NCBI GenBank assembly: GCA_007118555.1
Contig: SKRJ01000443.1
Location: forward strand, 1 to 11,274
DNA length: 11,274 nucleotides
Source: Anaerolineae bacterium
GTDB taxonomy: Bacteria; Chloroflexota; Anaerolineae; UBA1429
Reading direction: 5' to 3'
This document shows positions 5,861 through 11,274 of this stretch, piece by piece. The notes under the pieces are model-generated. The model had not been told where the DNA came from, did not search any database, and saw only the letters and a program-made list of their open reading frames with translations. Position 1 is the stretch's first letter. Each line of letters begins with the position of its first letter. A program made the translations under genes and the position numbers.

Positions 5861-7755
5861 GCGATCCGGCGTACCTCAACCACCGGGCATCGCGCAGGAG
5901 CCCCTGGCTCGTCCCCATGCTGCTGGCTGCCCTGGGCGGCCTGTTCGTTGCCGTGGCCATGACGGCGGCACGACACGGCCTCGACTATGCTGACCTGGGC
6001 TACTGGGCGGGGTTGCTGCTCATGCTCGTTCCGGTGGCGGCGCGCCTCACAAGGAGCTCGCCGACGCGCAGCGAGCGGGTGATCCTGCTGGTGGGCCTGG
6101 GCCTGTGGCTTTATCTGGTCAAGCTCCTGCACAGCCCCACGGCGCTGACCTTTTATGACGAGTTGCTGCACTGGCGCACCGCCACGGACATTCTGGCCAG
6201 CGGCCGTCTGTTTGGTGAGAACCCACTGCTTCCCGTGAGCCCCTACTATCCCGGTCTGGAGAGCGCGACCCTCCTGTTGGCCCAGTTCGCAGGGCTGCCT
6301 CTGTTCGAGGCAGCGCTTCTCATGCTGGCAACGGCGCGGATCCTGGGCGTGCTCGCGCTCTTTTTGCTATACGAGCAGGTGACGCGCTCGCATCGACTTG
6401 CCGGGCTGGCGACGCTGATCTATGTAACCAACCCCGCCTTTGTCTATTTCGACAAGCAGTTCGCCTACGAGTCACTGGGGCTTCCCCTCGTGCTCCTGCT
6501 CCTGTGGCTCGAGGCCCGGCGCCAGAGCGAGACCACCCCGGCGCGCCATGCATTCACGGCTCTGGCGGTACTGATCCTGGCCGTCGTCATCATGACCCAC
6601 CACCTTTCATCCTATGCTCTCTCGGCATTCCTGGTGTTGTGGTCGCTGGTCTGGCTAGGGCTGCGGCGATCGAGTCGCAGTAGTGCATCAGGCCCCCTCT
6701 GGCTCACGGGTGCGACCCTCTTGGGCACAGCAGCCTGGCTATTTATGGTCGCGCAGGTCACTATCGACTATCTGGGCGGCAATCTCGTGGTGACACTGGG
6801 CGAGATCGTCAGTCTCATCATGCGAGAGAGCGCCGGACGCCGCCTTTTTCATGGCTTTGGCGGCGACGTGGCGCCGCTTTGGGAGCAACTCGCAGCTTTC
6901 GGCGCCGTACTGGGGGTCCTGGTCGTGCTTCCTCTGGGGCTGCTGGCCCTCTGGCCCCGCTATCGCGAGCGGCCCCTGGCTATAGCTCTGGGGATGGGCG
7001 CGCTGGCGTATCCCGTTACGCAAGCGCTGCGGTTTACGCCCTTTGGCCTGCAGGTCGCGGGACGTACGCCCGAGTTTCTGTTTCTGGCGTTGGGGTTGGT
7101 GCTGGCGGCAGCCTGGCACCACCTGGGTTTCGCGCGCTCCAATCGCCAGCCTGTACCCCTCGGCCGCACAGGCGTCTGGCTGGTCGATCGAGCCAGACCG
7201 TTCCTGGCGAGCCGAACGCTGTTCACGGTGTGGATCACGGTGCTTTTTGTCGGCGGAGTGATTCTGGGTTGGCCCCTCTGGGGGCGCATGCCCGGACCCT
7301 ATCTCGTCGTCGCCGATTCGCGATCCATCGAGCGACAGGGACTGACGGTTGCCGGGTGGGCTCGTGAGCAGTTCGAGCCGCAGGAACGGGTGGCCGCCGA
7401 TCGGATCAATGCCTTGTTGCTCCTGGCCTATGGCCGGCTGGACCCCGTCACCGCCTCGTACGATGCCGTAAATGTGCCCGAGCTCTTTTTCGCGCCCGGG
7501 TTCGGCCCTGGCCAGCGAAACATCATTCGCGAGGGCAGGATCCGCTATATCGTCATCGACAGGCGCCTGGTCGAAAGCGACCCCTCAGCGGGCTTTTATT
7601 TCGAACCTGGTGAGCGCTCCCGCGACGCGATCGTCCTGCCGGTGGGCGTACTGCTGCAAGAAGCGCTGGAGATCCAGCCCGATGTGCACCGCATCATGGA
7701 CAGCGGGGATATCATCATCTATGACGTGGGGGCGATTCGTGATGCCCTCCAATAG
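5857..7755 (+). CDS. Polytopic GT-C-like membrane glycosyltransferase
   Basis: A 632-residue integral membrane protein with about 12-14 hydrophobic segments between residues 17 and 473 (for example 17-37, 48-65, 76-93, 150-172, 205-219, 233-247, 281-301, 345-366, 404-420 and 455-473). It ends in a soluble domain of about 150 residues (480-632). The loop after the third segment has FYDELLHWR (99-107). The acidic pair D101-E102 is placed like the catalytic acidic residues in the first large outer loop of GT-C/ArnT/PMT-type enzymes, which use polyprenyl-phosphate sugars as donors. HH at 248-249 is a second polar membrane site. The soluble domain (WAREQ...RVAADR at 501-516, then YIVIDRR at 564-570) resembles tails on Chloroflexota ArnT-like proteins. 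A Wzy-type polymerase role is a less likely alternative. The start ATG overlaps the GT4 stop as ATGA, without a clear ribosome-binding site, so coupling is likely. Copies A and B may supply its donors (inference). Confidence 0.8.
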   Translation: MSDPAYLNHRASRRSPWLVPMLLAALGGLFVAVAMTAARHGLDYADLGYWAGLLLMLVPVAARLTRSSPTRSERVILLVGLGLWLYLVKLLHSPTALTFYDELLHWRTATDILASGRLFGENPLLPVSPYYPGLESATLLLAQFAGLPLFEAALLMLATARILGVLALFLLYEQVTRSHRLAGLATLIYVTNPAFVYFDKQFAYESLGLPLVLLLLWLEARRQSETTPARHAFTALAVLILAVVIMTHHLSSYALSAFLVLWSLVWLGLRRSSRSSASGPLWLTGATLLGTAAWLFMVAQVTIDYLGGNLVVTLGEIVSLIMRESAGRRLFHGFGGDVAPLWEQLAAFGAVLGVLVVLPLGLLALWPRYRERPLAIALGMGALAYPVTQALRFTPFGLQVAGRTPEFLFLALGLVLAAAWHHLGFARSNRQPVPLGRTGVWLVDRARPFLASRTLFTVWITVLFVGGVILGWPLWGRMPGPYLVVADSRSIERQGLTVAGWAREQFEPQERVAADRINALLLLAYGRLDPVTASYDAVNVPELFFAPGFGPGQRNIIREGRIRYIVIDRRLVESDPSAGFYFEPGERSRDAIVLPVGVLLQEALEIQPDVHRIMDSGDIIIYDVGAIRDALQ

Positions 7756-7835
7756 CAGCAAAGAGCGCATGATCGCCGCAACGGCACGGCTGGGCCAACG
7801 CCCTCTGGCGGGGACCCTTCCATGGGAGGCGCGGC

Positions 7836-8624
7836 GTGTTCAGGCGTAACATCGACATCCTTGCCGCGCTGGCTCTGACCGCGGCGAGCCTGCTTGTGGT
7901 TCTCGGCGGGGTGCCAGCAGGCGTTTTGCGCGCTCTGGTGACGCTCCCGATGGCCCTGGTGGTGCCCGGCTATCTGCTCAGCCTGGCGCTCTTTCCAAGC
8001 CGCGTGACCCTCGATGCTGCAGCCCGCGCCGCCACTGTCATCGGGTTGAACCTGGCAAGCTCGGTGATCGGCGCTGTGCTGCTCCACCTGACGCCCTGGG
8101 GCCTGCAACCGGGCTCCTGGGCCCTGTGGCTCGGCCTGGTCAGCCTGGGCGGCAGCGTCGCGGCCCTGGTACGCCGTCAGACTCTACCATACGATCATGC
8201 CCCGCGCCTGCGCAGGCCCTCATGGCGCCCGGTCCTCTACTTGGGGATGCTCGCGACACTGGCTGCTAGCGCCCTCTTGATCGCCATCGCCTGCACGGTG
8301 ATTCCTCGCGATGAGCCCTTTACACAGCTATGGCTCTTGGCCGATGAGCAAGATGGCGCAGAGGTTGTACGGATCGGCATTCACAATGGGGAGGGAAGGA
8401 CGACCACGTACCGTCTTGTGCTCCTGGCCGATGCCGAGGTGGTCAGAGAGTGGTCCGCCCTGGTCGTCCCCCGGGGCAGGAACATAGAGTGGGTAATCTC
8501 GACGACCGAGTGGGGCGATGCAGAGGAGCTGCGTGCCGAGCTCTACCTGGCACAATCGCCCGACGCGCTGTATCGTCACGTTCACCTGCGTTCCGCGGTC
8601 AACCAACCAAGGCCGGCCCCATGA
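7836..8624 (+). CDS. DUF1616 family membrane protein
   Basis: A 262-residue protein with the two-part plan of DUF1616 (Pfam PF07760). The N-terminal half has five hydrophobic segments (about 8-25, 31-52, 66-86, 94-112 and 133-155), including the family-like LPMALVVPGYLLSLALFPS (37-55) and LLHLTPWG (82-89). The C-terminal half (160-253) is probably a beta domain, with PFTQLWLLAD (161-170), VRIGIHNGEGR (178-188), a YRLVLL strand and YRHVHLRS (246-253). By the positive-inside rule the N-terminus is cytoplasmic and the C-domain is outside. The start is GTG at 7836, chosen for GGGAGG (7824-7829) 6 nt upstream. The gap after the previous gene is 80 nt and has no promoter. The stop overlaps the flippase start as ATGA. 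DUF1616 has no established biochemical role that I know of. Its place between a GT-C protein and a flippase suggests a role in glycan export or transfer. Confidence 0.85.
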   Translation: MFRRNIDILAALALTAASLLVVLGGVPAGVLRALVTLPMALVVPGYLLSLALFPSRVTLDAAARAATVIGLNLASSVIGAVLLHLTPWGLQPGSWALWLGLVSLGGSVAALVRRQTLPYDHAPRLRRPSWRPVLYLGMLATLAASALLIAIACTVIPRDEPFTQLWLLADEQDGAEVVRIGIHNGEGRTTTYRLVLLADAEVVREWSALVVPRGRNIEWVISTTEWGDAEELRAELYLAQSPDALYRHVHLRSAVNQPRPAP

Positions 8625-9925
8625 AGAAACCGGCTCTGCTAGAACGCCTGGCTGTCCCGGGTTCGGGCGACCTGGCGATCCTGTTCAACGCGGGATCGCT
8701 GACGGGCACCATGGCCATCAATGCAGCGCTAGGGTTTGCCTACTGGTGGCTGGCGGCGCGGCTCTTTGCCCCGGCGGCTGTGGGACTTGCCTCGGCCGCC
8801 ATCTCGGCCATGCTCCTGCTGGGCAACGCAGGCATGCTGGGCCTGGGGACGCTGCTGCTGGGCGTTTTGCCCAAGAGCCGTGGGCATGAGGGAGAGCTGA
8901 TCAGCCTGGGAACCGCAAGCGCCGCATTGGCCGGCGGCATCCTGGGGGTCGGTCTGGCGGTCATCTCGCCGTGGGTAGCAGAGGATCTGGGCGTGCTGGC
9001 CGGCAACATCGGCCATGTGGCGCTCTTTGGCCTGGGGGTCGCCCTCACCTCGGCGGCCCTGGTGCTGGATCAGGCGCTGATTGGGCTCTCACGCGGCATG
9101 GCCCAACTCCGCCGGAACGTGACCTTTGCCTTGGGCAAGCTGGTCCTGCTCCTACTGGTGGGGGGATGGCTTGGCGCTGGATCGGGCCTGATCATCTATG
9201 CCACCTGGGTGGCGGGCATCGTGCTCTCGTTTGGAGCCATCATGCGTGCGACGCCGATCAACCTGGCACGGGTCAATCCCAGGCGAGCCTGGCAGCTCAT
9301 CCGCGATCTGGGGCGCGCGGCCATGGCCCACCACGTCCTCAACCTGGTCCTGCAGGCGCCCGGCCTCATGCTGCCCCTCATCGTGACGGCGATCCTGTCG
9401 GCCGAGGTGAACGCGGGCTTTTACGTGGCGTGGATGTTTGTCGGGCTGGTGTTTGTGCCGGCGGACTCGTTGGCCACGGTGCTCTATACGGCCAGCGCCG
9501 CGAACCTCGAGCAGCTTGAGCAACGCCTCAAGCGACTGGGTCTGCTGTCATTCGGCATCGGAGCCGTGGCAAACCTGGCCCTCTGGTTCGTGGGCCGCCC
9601 CTTGCTGGCTCTGTTTGGCGAGACCTATGCCGAGACGGCCATCCCCAGCCTGTACATTCTTGCCCTGGGCATCTTTCCCCTGATCGTCCGTTTCTACTTT
9701 ATCGCCGTGCGCCGCATCGAGGAGCGCGTCAAGGGGACCGCGCTCCTCATGGCCGGTGGCGCCCTGCTCGAGGTTGTGGCGGCCGCCCTGGGCGCCCTGT
9801 GGGGCGGACTGGTCGGCCTCTGCCTGGGATGGGTCACGGCGCTCTGCCTACAGGCCCTCGTATTGGCGCCCAGGCTAATGAGGACGATCCGCCGGGGCCC
9901 GCAACCGCGCCATCTTGGCCCCTGA
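8621..9925 (+). CDS. Wzx-like lipid-linked oligosaccharide flippase (MOP superfamily)
   Basis: A 434-residue protein made almost entirely of hydrophobic segments, about twelve to fourteen. Examples are 30-49, 53-83, 95-115, 130-150, 168-184, 187-207, 250-283, 306-325, 341-362, 373-397 and 399-417. It fits the polysaccharide export branch of the MOP superfamily, which moves undecaprenyl-diphosphate-linked oligosaccharides to the outer face of the membrane. The length is normal for Wzx (400-480). Features of the type are the N-terminal AYWWLAARLFAPAAVGLASA (40-59), where transport proteins of this family have a conserved pattern, and the charged cytoplasmic loop LEQLEQRLKRLG (296-307). ATG at 8621 overlaps the DUF1616 stop as ATGA, and homology to the family begins there, so longer in-frame extensions upstream are not used. 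It ends the operon; 12 nt later the convergent gene ends. The transported glycan is unknown. Confidence 0.9.
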   Translation: MKKPALLERLAVPGSGDLAILFNAGSLTGTMAINAALGFAYWWLAARLFAPAAVGLASAAISAMLLLGNAGMLGLGTLLLGVLPKSRGHEGELISLGTASAALAGGILGVGLAVISPWVAEDLGVLAGNIGHVALFGLGVALTSAALVLDQALIGLSRGMAQLRRNVTFALGKLVLLLLVGGWLGAGSGLIIYATWVAGIVLSFGAIMRATPINLARVNPRRAWQLIRDLGRAAMAHHVLNLVLQAPGLMLPLIVTAILSAEVNAGFYVAWMFVGLVFVPADSLATVLYTASAANLEQLEQRLKRLGLLSFGIGAVANLALWFVGRPLLALFGETYAETAIPSLYILALGIFPLIVRFYFIAVRRIEERVKGTALLMAGGALLEVVAAALGALWGGLVGLCLGWVTALCLQALVLAPRLMRTIRRGPQPRHLGP

Positions 9926-9937
9926 GCGACACGGCCG

Positions 9938-11269
9938 CTAGCGGATCAGGACCGGCAGGAACCCGATGGGCGTTAGGAACGCGGGCCACACATACTCATA
10001 AGCCCCCATATTGGGCGCATTCCCCATGGGCACGGGCATCCGGGCGTGATCGTGGGTGTGGCCCAGATCGAGGCCCGCGTCGATGGCGGGGCTGCCCACC
10101 CGCAGGCGATAGTCCTGCGTCTCCCCGCTCATGAACAGTGGATCACTCAGCAGCTCGTCGGCCGCCACGTCGGGCACGAATCCAAGCTGGGTGTTGGGGT
10201 TGCGCAGGTTGTACAGATTGTTGCTGCGGGCAAACCCCTCCCGGTTCGTAAAGAGGTCATAGTCGCCGATATCAAAGACGTTGTTGCGCAGTACCATCGT
10301 ATCAGCCGTCGGGGCGCCTCCGACAAAGGCCAGCACAGACCAGCCTTCGTGCTCGATCACAGTGTTGTTCTCGACGCGCATATCGCGCACGGTGCTCCCA
10401 AAGTTGCCATCCAGGTGCATGCACAAAAAGATGCCGCCATTGTGCGAGACATTGTAGGACACCTCGGTGTCAACGATCTCGCTGCCCGCGACGCCGCCGA
10501 TCTCGAGAAAGCCCGCGTTGGAGCACGACCAGTTGCCGTGAATCCGCGAGCCCTTGACAGTGCCGTACAAGGCATAGATCTCTACGGCGCCACCGTCCAC
10601 GCCAAAGTCATAGCTGGGCGCCAGACAGCCGCGCATGGCGTTATGAGAGACCTCGTTGTAGGAGTTGTAGATAACGACGCCCACAGCGCCCCAGTCATCG
10701 TCGCTGCCATTGTCGACATTGTGCACCATGTTCAGGTCATAGAACAGGCTGTCCGAGACGATATTGTGCTGTCCGAAGACGCCCACACCGATGCCCACAT
10801 CGGTGGCCTCGATATCGCGCACGATATTGTGATTGGCGTGTCGCTCGATACGCACGCCGTTCTCGTGGGCGTCGCGCACCATCACGCCCTCCAGGACGAT
10901 CCAACTCGCCGAGATGCGGATAGAGGTGGACCACTCTCCCGTGTTGGAAAAGATCGGGCGAGGCGCCGAGGGATCGCCATAGGTAGTGTAGGTGATGGGC
11001 TGACCCGCGAGGCCCGAGGAGGTGATGTGCAGGCCGCCGTGCCAGTGCGAGCCACGGCGGAAATGGATCACGTCGCCCGGCTGGAACGATCGCGCGTGCA
11101 AGGGGGCGAGCGTGCGCCAGGCCGTATCGGGCATCGTCCCGCATTGGCCGTCATGGCCAGAGACGCTGTCCACATAGTACATGCCCGAGGGGGATGCCTG
11201 TGCTATGGGGGCAAAGGGTTGGGATAGGACGAAAAAGAGGACGAAAATGAGTACGAGTCGCGTTGCCAA
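9938..11269 (-). CDS. Secreted right-handed parallel beta-helix protein
   Basis: A 443-residue exported protein. It has a Sec signal peptide: Arg4, hydrophobic core 5-15, and a probable cleavage after AQA (23-25). The opening YYVDSVSGHDG (31-41), TAWRTL (49-54), QPGDVIHFRRG (63-73) and GLAGQPITYTTYGD (86-99) is typical of the pectate-lyase-like/beta-helix family, which includes polysaccharide lyases, hydrolases and epimerases. Repeated Asn-rich turns such as NHNIVRD, QHNIVSD, YNEVSHN and ENNTV (147-304) mark successive coils. The end holds SPAIDAG (393-399) and NMGAYEY (420-426), as in choice-of-anchor-Q proteins. The final residues, FLTPIGFLPVLIR, resemble C-terminal tails of secreted Chloroflexota proteins. 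The start used is TTG at 11267-11269, 5 nt from the window end. An upstream start outside the window is possible because the frame stays open. It lies convergent to the operon, so it has its own promoter. The target polysaccharide is unknown; the cluster glycan is an obvious candidate. Confidence 0.85.
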   Translation of the reverse strand: MATRLVLIFVLFFVLSQPFAPIAQASPSGMYYVDSVSGHDGQCGTMPDTAWRTLAPLHARSFQPGDVIHFRRGSHWHGGLHITSSGLAGQPITYTTYGDPSAPRPIFSNTGEWSTSIRISASWIVLEGVMVRDAHENGVRIERHANHNIVRDIEATDVGIGVGVFGQHNIVSDSLFYDLNMVHNVDNGSDDDWGAVGVVIYNSYNEVSHNAMRGCLAPSYDFGVDGGAVEIYALYGTVKGSRIHGNWSCSNAGFLEIGGVAGSEIVDTEVSYNVSHNGGIFLCMHLDGNFGSTVRDMRVENNTVIEHEGWSVLAFVGGAPTADTMVLRNNVFDIGDYDLFTNREGFARSNNLYNLRNPNTQLGFVPDVAADELLSDPLFMSGETQDYRLRVGSPAIDAGLDLGHTHDHARMPVPMGNAPNMGAYEYVWPAFLTPIGFLPVLIR

Positions 11270-11274
11270 TCGGC

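Noticed and set aside
8450..8620. Upstream extension of the flippase gene
   Set aside because: It lies wholly within the DUF1616 gene and reads as an Arg/Gly/Pro-rich out-of-frame translation. ATG at 8621 gives the normal Wzx start and an ATGA overlap.
10046..11227. Open frame of 393 codons on the + strand opposite the beta-helix gene
   Set aside because: The translation is a low-complexity Val/Ala/His/Asp mix without domains. The - strand frame has a signal peptide and recognisable family motifs.
1..11274. CRISPR array, tRNA, rRNA, insertion sequence or prophage
   Set aside because: No regularly spaced repeats, no tRNA-like cloverleaf, no transposase motif and no terminal inverted repeats were seen on either strand.

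Overview
The window is a GC-rich bacterial surface-glycan gene cluster: seven or eight co-directional genes on the + strand and one convergent gene on the - strand. The likely source is a member of the Chloroflexota (Anaerolineae/Caldilineae type). This rests on the family mix (DPM1-like GT2 pair, DUF1616 protein, GT-C protein with a soluble C-terminal domain, choice-of-anchor-Q-like beta-helix protein) and on the C-terminal '...FLPVLIR' tail of the secreted protein, which resembles tails I recall from secreted Chloroflexota proteins. The taxonomic call is an inference; there is no marker gene here.

Layout. Positions 1-188 hold a near-consensus sigma70-type promoter and a leader of about 150 nt. 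Positions 189-1103 encode a DPM1-like GT2 glycosyltransferase (copy A). Positions 1104-1585 are a complex intergenic region with a start-less coding remnant carrying a CPGC motif, an inverted repeat, a promoter-like element and a clear intrinsic terminator. Copy B, a close paralogue of copy A, follows at 1586-2503. Then come two more GT2 transferases (2515-3489 and 3550-4551), a GT4 transferase (4544-5860), a polytopic GT-C-like membrane protein (5857-7755), a DUF1616 membrane protein (7836-8624) and a Wzx/MOP-type flippase (8621-9925). The last gene, on the - strand (9938-11269), encodes a secreted right-handed parallel beta-helix protein whose 5' end lies at the window edge.

How the genes may work together (inference). 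The cytoplasmic transferases (3550-4551, 2515-3489, 4544-5860) would extend an oligosaccharide on a lipid carrier. The flippase would move it across the membrane. Copies A and B look like polyprenyl-phosphate sugar synthases, whose products are the usual donors for GT-C enzymes such as the 5857-7755 product on the outer face. The DUF1616 protein has an outward-facing beta-type domain and is translationally coupled to the flippase. The beta-helix protein could trim or modify the exported polymer. No priming phosphoglycosyltransferase, chain-length regulator or classical oligosaccharyltransferase is visible, so the locus probably continues outside the window.

The least ordinary part is 1104-1585, where a promoter-like element runs directly into a terminator hairpin upstream of copy B. 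The hairpin overlaps a small open frame that ends on the copy B start codon, which suggests conditional read-through. The remaining features are well-known families in a typical operon with ATGA overlaps.
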